Below, piece after piece: positions 1 to 12,815 of a stretch of DNA of 64,000 nucleotides (position 1 is its first letter; each line of letters opens with the position of its first letter). Under the pieces are notes generated by a model, which was not told the origin of the DNA, made no database searches, and saw only the letters and a list, made by a program, of their open reading frames with translations. The position numbers and the translations under genes were made by a program. The stretch is from Lutjanus erythropterus (lineage: Eukaryota > Chordata > Actinopteri > Lutjaniformes > Lutjanidae). The stretch lies in NCBI GenBank assembly GCA_020091685.1, contig CM034600.1, forward strand, positions 34,407,683 to 34,471,682, in the 5' to 3' direction.

Positions 1-210
1 AGAGGAAATGTTCCCTTATGTAGGTCATATGAGAATGTTCGTTTTAGGACTTTTCAAGAGGAAAAAGATTCCTCAATAGAATTTGCATGTTACTAGAAAG
101 AACGTCACCTTGTAACGTTCTAAGATGATCAAGATGTAAAGTTCTTTAAAGGCTAGAGGAGAGTTATTCGACAGACTTATAGGGAACATTCATAGTGGTA
201 GTGTAGAGAC

Positions 211-616
211 CAGCGCTGGGGGTAATGTGTTGCTAAGTAACACGTTCAAGTACTCAGATTACTTTTTTTTGTAGCAAGCAATGTAATGCATTAGTGTAAT
301 TTTACTGCACCGGTCACTGGTGGAGACTCTGAGGGTCGCCTTTTAGCGTTTGAGACCAAGGACAGACACAGCCTAAGGTCTCGGCAGACACAGTGTCTCA
401 CGCCGGGTTTTGAGATGGATTTACTGAAAAAATTCCCAACGATCAAAAAGAGTAAAACTATATATACTATATATATAAGTTTACATCATTTGAGGCAAAA
501 CAAGACAGCGTTTCATAATTTTAATTTTTGATAACACAAAAGTACCCTAACGGGTTTTATGGCAGTAATCTTGTAATGTAACAAGTCACTTTTAAAAGTA
601 ACATTCCCCAACAGTG
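211..616. mobile_element. hAT-like non-autonomous element with 8-bp target duplication
   Basis: The element begins CAGCGCTGGGG and ends with the inverted form CACTGTTGGGG. It is flanked on both sides by the identical octamer GTAGAGAC (203-210 and 617-624), the duplication size typical of hAT transposons. No coding capacity. Confidence 0.75.
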
Positions 617-698
617 GTAGAGACCTGGAGGAAATGTCCAATAATAACATGTCCTGAGTGTCCCCTGAAGGTCCTTTAAACCCGTGGTGGGCCATGCT

Positions 699-848
699 AG
701 CTGTTTATCCTTTTGTTCAGTGTTTATGCTAAGCTAAGCTAACTATCTGCTGGTAGCTATATATTCACGGGACAGACATTAAAGTGCTATGAATTTTCTC
801 ATGTAACTTTCGGTAAAAACAGAGAATATGCATATTTCCCCCAAAATC
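699..848 (+). repeat. Dispersed fish repeat with GCTAAGCTAAGCTAAC core
   Basis: It contains the order TAGCTGTTT, TGCTAAGCTAAGCTAAC, GGACAGACAT and GCATATTTCCC, which I recognise as a very abundant short interspersed repeat of percomorph fish. Recognition is from memory of the motif order; only one copy lies in this window. Confidence 0.5.
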
Positions 849-3042
849 TTAAAAATATTTGACTGGTAAAATACAAAACACACTGGAGCCTATGTGAGAA
901 AAAACATCAGAAAAGTCATTTGGTTTCAAACACGACAAACCCAGCTGATTCTTCGGGGGCACAGACTGAAGTTACATCACAGATGAGGTGGGTGAACAGG
1001 GGTTGAGCGGTGTCTGTCTTTATACCCTGTGATTTTCACACACGCGAGAATGTGTTTGGTTCCACCCCACATGCTTTCAAAAACCCATCTAAAACAGTCA
1101 AACAAATGCTCGGCATATGACAGCCCCTATGTGACTGTGGGAGGGATCGGACAAAGGCGAGTGTTTTCCACCACACAGCTGCTCTGTTGGAAATTTGTCT
1201 TGAGCTCATTGTCTTACTGCTTTAAAGTGCTAAAGCTCTCGCTCCATGCTCCAGTCGCTTCCTAAGAAAAGGTGCTGCTGGGTGATACATGGGCACAAGT
1301 GTCCAGTTTCAGGGGAAATGGTGAGAGAATTGATAGGGAACGATGAGCTCCATTAAACACCACTGAAGAAGTGGAACTCACAAGGCTTTCTGGAGCAATC
1401 AATACCGCACAGGCTACAGGTGGGGACTGAGGAGTGAGAACACACAACACTAATAACACAGATCTGTGGTCATAATGAAGTGAAGCAGTTATGCAGTTTA
1501 AAAACTATTTTTTTAATTGTAGATTTGAGCAAATGAATTACAAGTATACATGCAAAACTCCACATTTCCGTCACTGTCTCATAAAACCAACATGCCTTCT
1601 TTTGTTCCATTTTCAATGAACTGATGATGAAAGGTGACAAGGGGGGAAGAAACACTTCAAATTCCACGCGGACAAGAATGCAACGTCTCCAGTTTCTTAT
1701 AATCAGCATGACTATGGAGGGAGAAAATAAACAAACACTTTTTTTTTCTCACAGAACTTTTGCCTGAGGGAGTCGGTATGAGGAGGGGCTTCATCACAGC
1801 ACACCATTATTAATCTCTGTTAATTGTAGGCTTCTCCACTCAAACGTCCCACAGCGGTATTTTTCATCATCGAGTCTGTGTTCAGAGTGGCACGAGACTG
1901 ACTTACAACATGAATTGAGAGATAATCGAATCTCAAGAACACAATTTTGTTCAGCTACTAGCACAAAGTGTCTTATATGAACTTTATCAACAAGGAATAT
2001 CTTTTAAATCTGATTAAATCATGGTTTAAGTTTAAATTATATTCCACCAAACTTTTAAACTCGTTTCAAATTAAGATATTTTCATGCACCAAAACTTTAA
2101 TCTCCTATTTAAAGTGTCTTCCTCAGCAGAGGCTCTGTCTGCCTCGCAATAGATTGAGCAAAAATAATCATATTTCTCAAAGAAAGTTAAGGGACAAACT
2201 CAACCCAACTGCATCTCTTCTTTCTTTCAGTTTGCCAGTTGCTGTTGTCCATTTTATGATCTTCTATTATAAGGTCATATTGCTCCTTTACTAAAGAAAA
2301 CTAGTTTTTCTCAAAGGAGAAGAAATTAAAGCATCTCTGTCAAGTTATCGTGACTAGGCTACCTAGGCTATTTTTTTTTAGTTAGCCAGCAAACAACGTA
2401 CCATTTAACTTTTCAGCTAGCTAGATGACAATGTAACATTTTGTTATTTTTTTAGCTAGATGGATGAAAACGTGATGTTTTGTTGACATTTTTAGCTAGC
2501 AAACAGTGTTTGTTGAGAATACAGGGCAGCTGAAAGGTAACACTTCTTTTACTTATAGATTCCTGGCAGCATGCAAATGTGTTTTTAATTTATTTATTAA
2601 TTTTAGTTTAGGGAAGCAAGCATCTCCTTATTGGTTCAACTTTATTTAATTAATCTAATAGGACAGTTTTTCAGTTGTGCAATGGATTAGTGCTGTATTT
2701 AATCAATGTAAGCCTAGTTTTGCTGAACTCTGATTAGAACTAATCATATGTTAAATTAATATTTGTTGGTGCAATCCAGTCTTACTGTTTATCCACATCT
2801 ACACCTTCTGAACATTAAGGGAAAATGTTGAAATTTGTTCTGATTATAAATGCGTCAACTGTCCAGACTTCGGTGATGATCTTTTTTTAATGCTTGCACA
2901 TTTTAATTATCCAATTATGAGGGATTTTCCATTTCGAAACATTTCACTGTCACATGCATCCACTTGGCTGTTTGGCTTCAGTGAGCATATAGTAAATAAC
3001 CACATTAATTATATTGCAAAAGCATCTACACGTAAGCAGCCC

Positions 3043-3043
<1 letters not shown>
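849..3043. other. Gene-free stretch, nothing recognised
   Basis: AT-rich sequence. Short open frames are all below 110 codons and carry no recognisable domain. Around 2370-2500 AGCTAG and GCTAGC words recur loosely. Confidence 0.5.

Positions 3044-3078
<35 letters not shown>
3044..3078. repeat. (CA)n microsatellite
   Basis: About 35 bp of perfect AC dinucleotides. Confidence 0.97.
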
Positions 3079-3081
<3 letters not shown>

Positions 3082-4147
3082 TATATATCCAACTGTGCAA
3101 GCAGCACTTCACGCCTTTGTGAGCACCTGTTTTGCTGTTACTGATGCACATCTCTAGTTTTTTCAGGAGCAGTAGGAGGATGTGACATGCCTTCAGTGCC
3201 CATAACACAGCTTGCATTCCTTGTGTTGAACAGTGATGGTATCCTCTTTTGAAGAGGAATGCATCATGGTGGAATAATTGCCCTTACTCCTCTCTGGCCA
3301 CTTAGTTAAAAGGGATTCAGATGGTTTGGGATCTCTCCCTCTCTCACTCCACCACCCCTCCTCCCATGGGGCAGGGGGAGGAGGAGGAGAACACGAGGGG
3401 GATGGGTGTGTTTGACTTGGGAGAGCTGAATTTGGAAGGGGGTATAAGTGCATTTACATAAAAGGCCAAACAAAGTTTTCTTGCCTCCATTTTATACACA
3501 GAGAGTCACTGTTTAGTGTCAGACAACCATTGCTCTAAATTACAGCTGTTCTTCCACCGTATCAAGACTTGGTGTTAATGCTGCAACTGACATTCCATAG
3601 AGATTCCTTGAATTAACTTTCCAATAGAAAGTGACCTGCGCAACAGACATGGATGTTGGATTATAGTGGCGTTTCAGGGGCCACATGATCCTCTTGGATC
3701 ACGCAGCGACTTGGCTTCTTGTCACCTCTTGTTGGCAGGGCCGGCTGACTGCTGGGAGGTGCAAGTGGTCCACGCTGAGATTTTGGTGGTGGGACAAGTG
3801 ACTACATGTGGCAGTGGCTTACTGAGCCCTACGCATGCATGTTCACGTACCACATACCACCCACCACCCACACACAAACACTCACACCAACAATTCATTT
3901 TTTTTTTTTCTGTGATGATGGACAGCAGGCATAACAGGTTTTAGAGTTTTGTAAGTGACATTTATTACATTTGTTTTTGACGTCAGATGTCTATCAGGTT
4001 TGTCAGTCAGAAAATATTCATAATTGCTCTCTGAAATTCCTCGCTGGAGGTTCAGCTCAACTACAGTTCAACTGCTGGAATAAGAAACACGCTAAAAATG
4101 TCTCCATGAAGTATTTTCCGTATTTTTTCTTTAATTTGCTGTGCTCA
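3079..4147. other. Gene-free stretch, nothing recognised
   Basis: Mixed-composition sequence; a C/T-rich segment at about 3340-3420 and a CA-rich one near 3860-3890. No coding or RNA gene signal seen. Confidence 0.5.
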
Positions 4148-4265
4148 ATGCTTTACCATCGCAAAAAAAAAAGTTGGTATTTGACATCCTGGGAAAGAGA
4201 TTCAGCAATCAACAATCTTTCTGGTGCGTTTACAAACACCTTGGATACTGACTCTACCTTTAAAG
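4148..4265 (+). repeat. Dispersed repeat, copy 1 (related to 48760-48900)
   Basis: Shares the order TTGGTATT, ATC-TGGGAA, GA-TCAACAATC, TCTTTCTGGTGCGTTTAC and AAC--CTTGGA with the block at 48760-48900; a decayed partial copy is at about 6405-6470. Family name unknown. Confidence 0.6.
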
Positions 4266-4272
4266 TTTAGGA

Positions 4273-4568
4273 TAGGGCTGCAACTGACCACTATTTCCAT
4301 TATAGACTAATTTGCCAAAATGATCGGTTAATCAAATAATCATTTAGTCTAGAAAATGTAATAAAAACTGTGAAAAATGCTTGTGCAACAGAGTGTCATG
4401 CATGAGAAGGAAAAGCAAATCCTCGCATTTAAGAAGCTGTAACCAACAAATATTCAACATTTTTTGCATGAAAAATGACTAAAATGGTTAATTGTTAATT
4501 AAAACAGTTGGGAACTAATTTTCTTTCAACCACCTAGTCGATTAATCAACTAATTGCTGCAGCTATAG
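4273..4568 (+). mobile_element. GGGCTGCAAC / GATTAATCGA family MITE, copy 1
   Basis: Starts GGGCTGCAACTGAC and ends with the inverted CTAATTGCTGCAGC, with GATTAATCAA near the right end. Interior words GTGAAAAATG and TTTAAGAAGCTG are shared with the other copies. It is a common non-autonomous DNA element of ray-finned fish. Confidence 0.7.
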
Positions 4569-4649
4569 TTCAGGATAATTAGATTCTCATGCTAATGCTG
4601 ACACATTTTGCTGTTCTAAACATCATAACTTTATACTTGATTGAGATTT

Positions 4650-4900
4650 CAAGTTTGGTTTATTGTTTTTTTGCAGGTTAACACAGAGTCAATGGTACAA
4701 TGAACATACAAATGTTGTGGGATGAGAAGAACATGTCAGCTCAGCAGGAAGATCATTAAGTTAAGACAAAATAACATAAAAAATAGGAGATAAAGTACAG
4801 CTCTATACTGGTATTGACATATTAATTATACTGACATTATATACAACACTATAAATAATAAACATTAAACATAAAAATAGGATTTGTGCAGAGGCAGGAG
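4650..4900. repeat. Probable degraded LINE-type sequence
   Basis: A run beginning TTTATTGTTTTTTTGCAGG, followed by CAATGAACATAC and then AT-rich ATAAAAATAG text, resembles degraded non-LTR retrotransposon ends seen in fish. No coding remnant is readable, so this is a weak call. Confidence 0.25.
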
Positions 4901-6119
4901 TGTATTTTTTATTTTATTTTTTGCATGTGGGTAGAAACGACACTACATGAATACGATATGAAAGAGAAAAAGTGTCAAAAGTTATACATCTGTTTGATAG
5001 CTGCATTTATCTAGTATGCTAGCAAAGGTCCGAGGTTGATTTGACTCCTTCATTGTCTGTTAAAATCTGTCACTTTTAACCATTTAACCACCAACATGTG
5101 TCTGTCATCTCCCAGCCTGCAGTATCATGCTCCTGTGATTTTGTCAATCCCATTGAGTCAGTCTCATGTTTGCAGCCCCAACCCCCGCAGTGGGGCTAAT
5201 TAAAACAATTTCAAGGACAAAGGAGGGGAGCCCATTGTATCACACAACCAGCAGTGCAACGGATATGGTGCCAGAGGGGCACAGTTGTCAAGGATTAGCG
5301 CCCCTTCACAGGCGCAGATGGATATATCAGCATCCCACCGCCGGTGATGAGGGTCTGAGTGGGACAACTGCCACCGACGAGCTTTTTAGCAGGAATGTAG
5401 ATGTGGTCAAAAGACTTGATGCGAAATAATGAGCTAAGGAGAGCAGACGACAGAAAAGTAGAGAACAGAGTCAGTTTCTGATTTACCTGTTGTTCAGAGA
5501 TTTCTGAAAGCAGACGAAACCTGTTGTTCAAGATATACATAAAGCATATTTAGGTCTTGAACAACAGGTTTATATCAGGAATCATGATGACACAACACAT
5601 GGTGTGAAATAAATATGAAATTAAAAATAATATTTGTGTTTTGGATCATTTTGTATTTACTGTTAATCTGCACCTCACACACTAGTTTGACAAGTGAGTC
5701 TTTTTTATGAAAATGCTCCCACCAACACCCAGTTTTTTTGTTTTTTTTTAACACATTCCTGAGCTGTGCAGAGCCCACCCCCTTCCTAAAACAGAGAGAT
5801 CTGCTGGTGACAAATCTTCAAACCAACTTCCTCTCCTTCCTTTCAACTCAAATAATGGCCCAATGAACTGGATTCTCTCTGTCCTGACTCACATCCTCTG
5901 TGCCATAATATTTATGCTGCCTATTCAGAAGCTGCCCTCATCAAATTGTTATGTGAATCACACCGCAGGCACCGGCTCACCTCATTACATCCTGACTAAT
6001 ATCCAGACTATTAGTCAGGGAGGCTGTGATATTAGAGACAATGACTTACAGGAGAGTCAGTCCAATAATGTAACTTTCCATATGCATTCTTTCTTAAAAC
6101 TCCAACTGACACTTCTTTT
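4901..6119. other. Gene-free stretch
   Basis: A GC-richer part at about 5160-5430 has an 87-codon open frame without a known domain. At 5516-5577 the sequence AACAACAGGTTT recurs after CTTG (GTTGTTCAAGA / TCTTGAACAAC), a small inverted repeat. Nothing else recognised. Confidence 0.45.
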
Positions 6120-6370
6120 CAGTATTGATTAATCTATCTCTGTGAAGCAATTAGTTGTTTTGTCCTTAAAATGGTGAGAAATGTTTCAGATTATGTCCTC
6201 TAATGTCTTGTTTTGTCTACAACCCAAATATATTTATTATACTGTCATACAAGACTGAAGAAACCAGAAGATATTCTCATGTAAGAACCTAGAATCAGAG
6301 AATTTTCTCTTCACACTGATTGATCAATTATCAGAACAGTTGGCAATTAATTTATTAGTTGACAAATAAA
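6120..6370 (+). mobile_element. GGGCTGCAAC family MITE, copy 2 (left end missing)
   Basis: Shares GATTAATC, GTCCACAACCCAAATAT-like text, GAAGAAACCAGAAGATATTC, AATCAGAGAATTTT and CAGTTGGCAATTAATTTATT in the family order. The GGGCTGCAAC terminus is absent. Confidence 0.65.
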
Positions 6371-8764
6371 AAGAAAAAAAAAAACTTTATTACAACCCAA
6401 AATGTCAGCCTTTGACATCCTGGGAATCAGACACAACAATAAAATATCTACAACAGGCATTGGTTTAAGTGGATGAATTATGAGGCCATATTATTTCAAA
6501 TCAGTCATGCATACATGGTTACATACTGTTTATGTACAGACACTGTAAACTTACACATCAATAAAGGCTGCCTTAAAAGTTGAAGTTGACTGAATCTGAA
6601 AAGACAAGTTTTACTTAATTCTGTGATGATTTTGACACTTTTCTAGTCAAATGAATTTGATATTAATTCAGTCCTATTTGACAAAACATGTTCAATAAAC
6701 TTAAGATATTAAGTCGAACTAACAGCTCTTCGGTTACACTGCCGAATACCACAAACAAATTTGATTTCCTTTTACATTTTCTCAGTTTCAAAAGTCAGTT
6801 CTTCATTTCACACAAAGAACTCACAGCTGCAGCCGCTCATGTTGGAGCAAATGAAATGAAAATGAATCAATTAAATTTTAAGTGTAAGGGCGTAGGGACT
6901 GAATTCAATAACCTTCTTGGTTTGCAGTTCTTTAATTATTGTGAAAACGTGCAACAATGACGTATCTTAAAGTGTACTAGAGACACACAGGAAGCGTCTG
7001 TTATACATGTTTTATATTGTTAAATCTGTGCAGCACATTCATTCAACTCATCATTTCAAGTAAATAGACTTAAAGTTAGAAGAAGCGTTCAGAGTTTTAA
7101 GTTTGATTAACTTGAACAAATTAAATTTGCATATTTCCATTCAGATATTGAGAAAACATTAGTTGATTCCACTTAAGTCCTTTTTACAATGTACAAATAA
7201 CTATTTGTGTCCATATTGTTATGTTTTAATAAGTGTTCCTATGTATGGATGAACATGTAGTTATGGCTTTTTATTTTGTTTCTCTCTGTTTGTATCACGG
7301 AGTGTATAAAAATGCAATTACATATAAATACTGGACAGTTTTGGTTGTTTTGAATCATGACTTTATTGCAGTATTTAAAAAAGAAACACATACACGCGGC
7401 TGAACTGACTGAACTGAACTGGCGTGTTAATCTGGGCAGGAATCTTGCAAACAGAGGTGCTGACAGTGACCGTCTCATCCACGCTTTTAAGGCATTGTTG
7501 TTATCTGCGTGACCAGGCCGGACTTATCTCACAGAAGGAACTGTATGTGAGCAGAAACAATAGACCTGATTGAGTGCATTCCCTGAAAGGTGTTGGGTTA
7601 CACGGGCCTGGTCTATTTAATAGATGATGATCTGTCTGAGGGGACTTGTCATGTGATCTTTGTCACTCTGCTTTTTTGAGAAATGGAGCATCATTCATAA
7701 ACTAATTAATTATCTGCCGTGAAGTTGTGGTAACAGGAAATACCCCGAGGCTGTGAAGGTCAGCCAGGTTAATATCTGGGAAGAGTTTCACATTATGTAT
7801 GTCTTACCACTTTACAAAAAGACTCCTCTAATACAAGGTTTATAAATAGGTTGTAAACACTTTATGAATCATCAATAGGTTGTTACAACACATTAGATAT
7901 AAGGGACAACAGTGACTTGTTGCGCCTCCATCAGAAACATTTATACCTGTCAGCTTCTTCAGATATTTATTGATAAATTACAAGCATTTAACTGCCATCA
8001 GCATTTCTCAAGAGTCAAAAAGTTTCAGTTCAGTTCAGTTTGAGTTACTCTGTGGAACAGCCGTGGAGTTGCTGACGTGACTCAGCGAGACTCAGGCTTG
8101 TGCACAACGTAGTTCATCAAAGTTGTAGTCATGATACGTTTAGTCACGTTCGGTGACTTCCTCCTTCACTCTCTGACGTGAACTGTGTTTTTCCAGAAGT
8201 AGAAGTACAGATCCTTGTGTAAGAAAAGATTAAACGTATAAGTACTGATTCAGCTGTGATGACAAAATGAAAACATTCCAGATTATGTAAATTTAAACAC
8301 ACGTTTAAAATCAACACACTGAAGGCATATTCAGAGACGGGATGTAGCACAGTAAGACGAGACAAAACGTGCAGGTTGATTTTGATTTGTGCAATTTTAT
8401 TTGCTTTATCCTGTTTATTTGCTCTTGTTGTGTTATGAATGTTTATGTTTGTTGGTTTGATTGAGTTTTGCATGATGAAAAACGGGGCAAAATCCTAATA
8501 TTCATGCATTTCACAAAATTTATCAATGAAGGAGGTAGAACTTAATAAGTACTCACTTCTTGCTACTCCTTTTTGGATGCAAATTACTTATTTCTGCTAA
8601 AGTTTTTTTTATTACTCGTGTGTTTTATCTTTATGGGTTTTTTTGTTTTGTTTTTTAAAAAAACATGTTCAAAATAAAATATAATATAATTTAAAATAGA
8701 CATATATTTCCATGTGGTTGGTGTCTCCTTCAGGATTGAATTCCAGGTGTGGCACAGTGTGTGT
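6371..8764. other. Gene-free stretch
   Basis: AT-rich. At 8130-8175 a segment (CACGTTCGGTGACTTCCTCC then CTCTCTGACGT) resembles 12120-12155, suggesting a dispersed repeat. Text at 8520-8575 (GAACTTAATAAG, CACTTCTTGCTACTCCTTTT) resembles 3' ends of fish LINEs, weakly. Confidence 0.4.
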
Positions 8765-9075
8765 TTCATACTTCACAATAAGGTTTGCATTTGGCAGTTA
8801 TAAATAGTAGTAATCATTAATAAATGGTCATGTATTTCAACTTTACAATAATGCTCTTTCTGGGCAGGTATGAGCGCTCATTAGTAAGATTAATTAGTAG
8901 TAAGCAATAACTGGATCTTGTAAATAGTAAGCCTGCATTGATGAATGAAAACTGTTACAACTTAGATTCAGAATTGTTTATTATTGATTTATAGTGTGTC
9001 TACAACCTATGTAGTCAAATCATTTATAAGTCTTTTGTACACATTAACAGTTTATTTTTAAGGGGTTTATAACTT
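8765..9075. repeat. Probable dispersed AT-rich repeat
   Basis: Starts CTTCACAATAAGGTTTGCAT and runs through AATCATTAATAAATGGTCAT, a pattern I associate with a common fish DNA repeat. Related words (TAGGTTGTAAACAC, TCATCAATAGG) occur at 7840-7890. Confidence 0.4.
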
Positions 9076-9956
9076 AAGAGGGAAATATAATTTGAAACAT
9101 CGTTTTTGCACCAATTTGAAAAGCATGCACATATCAATTTGTGGGATGATTTTGTGGGAAAAAAAAGTATAAAGAAATAATTATAGAGAGGGAACAGAAA
9201 TGAGGAAGGGGGATGTAAAGCATGTTAAACTGTGACGCTGTTGTTTTTGGGATTGTGGGGATGGATGCTGGGGAAAAGAGTGGGTTTATGTAATTGATTG
9301 ATTGTTGATGGATTAGTATTGAATGTGGATGGGACCTGACAAGCATGTGGCTTCCTCCTGCTCGTTTTCAGACGTGAAATGTTAGTTGATGTTGTTCATT
9401 CAGAGTATGTTCATTATTTGTTATTATTTTTAATGTCTGAAATAAATCAAATGAAAGTGGTAACCTAATTGTGAGTGAAAAAACATCAGGCAGCAAATAT
9501 TTTATGCAAGAATCTTTAAATATTTAAATAAGTCCCATTTAACCAAGAAACCCTCAGTAATAAGCTAAGTATTTCATTTCCATTTGAAGAAAATAAATCT
9601 CATCCTTAAGTGATTGTACATTCATACAGGCCCATACCCCCTACTTGATTTTTCAAAAGCCACAATAATGCAATTAGCCTAACAAAGAAAATGGTAATCC
9701 ATGAGCCAGTATGAGTGCATGGGTGGGATGCATCTGTAATGACCTGAGAATGACTCTGAGGAATTTTCACACCAATAAGCTCCAGGAGAGCCAGACTTAA
9801 ACTGCAGCACACACTCATAACGTGCTAATCTCTGTGTGGTGCAACTGAGAAAACAAAACACTTCTTGCATTCAAAAAAAAACCAAAAAAAAAAACCACAC
9901 ACACACACAAACACACGAACAAAAGGTTACGTCAACTGTTTCAGTCACGTTAAATT

Positions 9957-10500
9957 TTAAAGGGATAGTGCACCCCAAACTCAAAAATACATATTGATTC
10001 TGTATCAACTCTCAAAACAATATATTGCAAAATTGTGATTCATGCAAAAATAAGTGACAATAGTTAATTTTGTGTTGTGTTTAAAACCTCTAGATAGCAG
10101 TGCTGTTACCTATCTTGCTTGTCTTTTAATATCATGAAAAACTAAACTTTTTTGACTAAAATATTATAGAAATTGTGTTTTTCCCCTCATAACCTCTGTT
10201 GTAATATGTAGTGTATCGACAGATTCTTGCCAATACACAGACCTAAATGGCAAAAATGACCATACATTAGAAAAAATGAAAAACACTCTGTTTTTCTAAA
10301 AGTCACTCAAGATAATCGACAGACCTTGTTGTGAGCGGTTTCATGTAGGAACTACTTTCTTTCTAGTAGAAAAGAAAGTATTTCCAGCACATTCTAAGGT
10401 GGTTCTGGAAGATTTTACTGCAGAAAGAAAGTAGTTCCTACATATATACATATATATATGTATATATATATGTTGTATGGGGTGAATTGTCCCTTTAAGT
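9957..10500. mobile_element. TTAAAGGGAYAGT foldback element, copy 1
   Basis: Left end TTAAAGGGATAGTGCACCCC and right end GGGGTGAATTGTCCCTTTAA are inverted. Interior words CACTCAAGATAATC and GACAGACCTTGTTGTGAGC are shared with copies at 11645, 17455 and 18720. A perfect inner hairpin lies at 10343-10443. Confidence 0.8.
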
Positions 10501-11644
10501 ATTCTACACCACGCCCCACTCATGAAATGGAGTAAAAATTGCATTCACACAGTCTGTATTTGCAGACGTCAGTATCAGTAAGACATTATCAGACCACCAG
10601 CAGATTCATAGCTGGGGGTGGAATCACATATGCTAATAAAGCAGATGTCCACAGTCCTCAACACATTCCAGGCAGCCTATAAAAACAAAGCGTCTTTCTT
10701 CCCTAAGGAGCAGAGCCCCATCTCCGACTGTCTCCAGCAGACACAAAGCTTCATATAAACATTTAGTGTTATAACCTGATGATCCCAGCGTTGCTCAGTC
10801 CCCCCCCCCTTCCCTGCCACTGTCTCTAAAAGCAATCTGATCCCTCTGCACCACATTTTGGGAGCTCTCCGTGTGTTTGGCCAAGGTGTGCGAGGTCCTT
10901 GTGTGAAAACTTTCCATGAGACTGGAAGTTTCGGGCCACGTCTCTGTGTCTCTGTGCCGTCCGCGTCCACTGTGCCCCGACTCCCGCTGAATTCATCAGC
11001 CATTGTTTTCTCTGCACAGGCATTTATGATGTCACTGCAAACATAAGCTTTGTCCTCAGATGAAGGATCAGCCAGGGTTCGTGCCCTTGTGGGGTCAAAC
11101 AAACAGCAAATATGGACAGGCGATGACTTGGATCATGGGGTTGGGTGGACATTATGGTGGCAGCGAGAAAACTTCATTTAAGGAAAGAAATGGATGGTTT
11201 CTTTTTTTAGTCAGAACAACAAAAGTGATTCATCTTGCAGCCACATTAGTGATGCTAATAGTAATACTCCAGAAAGCACAGCTGTAATCTTATCTCCCCT
11301 CTCTGCCCTCATCGCCACCCCCTCTCTCCGCCTTTCCATTCCCAAGAAACACCATATCAAAATGAAAACAAGTACATTTCCTGGGTCTGTCACAGACTGT
11401 GTCCCCCGGTGACTGACTCATCCCCAGTGATGAAAAGGAATATGCGGGCAGGAGTCACTGACAGCACCTCAGACCACCCCGATGAAACAAACCACAGCAC
11501 TTAAAAATAAACTATTTCTTGATCATTTTCATGAGAAAAATGATTTCCTCGCAGTGTTTGTGAACAGGAATTTGCTGGAAACAATTACGATAAAAATCTC
11601 TTAAACACAAAATATGTAAGTTCTGCCGCTAGTTTCCCTGACAT
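10501..11644. other. Low-copy non-coding stretch
   Basis: More balanced composition than its surroundings and free of recognised repeats. A 141-codon open frame (11102-10677, minus) has no recognised domain. A candidate conserved non-coding block, by appearance only. Confidence 0.3.
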
Positions 11645-12005
11645 TAAAGGGACAGTTCACCCCAATATACATATATTATCCCTGGCCTGTACTGTTACAG
11701 ATACGTCTAGAGATGCCTTCTCTCCGGTGTAATGTGACTAAATAGCACATGGCTTGTGGTGCTAAAAAAAAAGGGGGGAAAAAAAATCCTGTTTCTCTGT
11801 CCAAAAATCATGACCTGGTCATTCAAGATATTCATGCAGGAACTACTGTCTTTCTTGTAGAAAGAAAGTATTTCCAGTAGATTCTACCACAGAAAGAAAG
11901 TTGTTTGGAAGGAGCCACCTATTTAGACTTTTGCAAACGTGTTTTGGAGCTTTGAGCATCTGATCTTCACGGCTATTATCTCTAAAACTCTGCAACACCA
12001 AAAAA
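11645..12005. mobile_element. TTAAAGGGAYAGT foldback element, copy 2
   Basis: Starts TTAAAGGGACAGTTCACCCC and contains GAGATGCCTTCTCTCC, ATCATGACCTGGTCATTCAA and paired AGAAAGAAAG / CTTTCTTTCT segments. Its right end is truncated near CTCTGCAACACC. Confidence 0.7.
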
Positions 12006-12484
12006 TATCTATTGTTGTTTTCTTCATTCTTAGAAAGCCATTCATTTGACATGACTCAGGGAGAAATTGTGTTCACAGACAACAAAATTCATTTAGGTTT
12101 TATTTGCATTATGTTTAGCCACGTTCGCCGCCTTCTTTCCTCGCTCTCTGACGTATCTGATATATCCTTTGCTCTCCCAGAGGTTAGATCAACCCAGCGG
12201 CTAATAGGAAATGTACTGTTACCTTGAATACATTACAGATTTTCCTGTGTCTGACCATGGATGAGAGCAGCTTATGCACATTCTTTGCTCCTGCGTCATG
12301 CTTCCGCCCCATTTTGAGTGAAAGAAATCACTGTAATTTCACTGGCAGTGAATAGCAATGATGAGGCTTTTGTCAGTTTAAATATATAAAGTAAGAAAAA
12401 CATATTGCTTTTTAGCTACTGGGGTTAATCAGTCAGCCTCCTTCTGAGTAGAAGAACAAGCCCCACCCAGTCACTGGAGGTTGT

Positions 12485-12815
12485 ATATCCTTATCATAGA
12501 CTGTATATGTACAAATGACCAACATGAAAGTTCCTGAAAGTGAAGTCAAAGCATCCCGGTCGCCCCCTGGTGGCTGGCTGCAGTACAGTATAAATCCCGC
12601 TTCCCTAATGTTAAAAGGCAGTGCAACTAAAATACCAAAGAATACGTCAAATAAATTTTACCCAAAGATGGTTTCTGCAGTCTTAGGTAGTTCTTATTAC
12701 TCTGATGTTTGTCCAAGTGTTCATTTTTGCTGCTCACTATGGCGCAGACTCTGGCTGCAAATGATGTCACCAGGCAAGATGGCGGCGTTCGTACTCAGGA
12801 TATTTTAGCTTTAGT
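12485..12815 (+). repeat. Dispersed fish repeat with ATAGACTGTATAT and CGCCCCCTGGTGGCTGGCTG
   Basis: The order ATAGACTGTATATGTAC, AAAGTGAAGTCAAAGCAT, CGGTCGCCCCCTGGTGGC, CTGCAGTACAG and AAGATGGCGGCG matches an abundant teleost interspersed repeat I recognise by motif order. It contains a YY1-type site (12776-12786) and a CTCF-like CCCCCTGGTGGC core. Confidence 0.5.

Noticed and set aside
10677..11102. 141-codon open frame on the minus strand
   Set aside because: No recognisable domain, no splice support, overlapping frames on both strands of similar length; expected by chance in a GC-richer patch.
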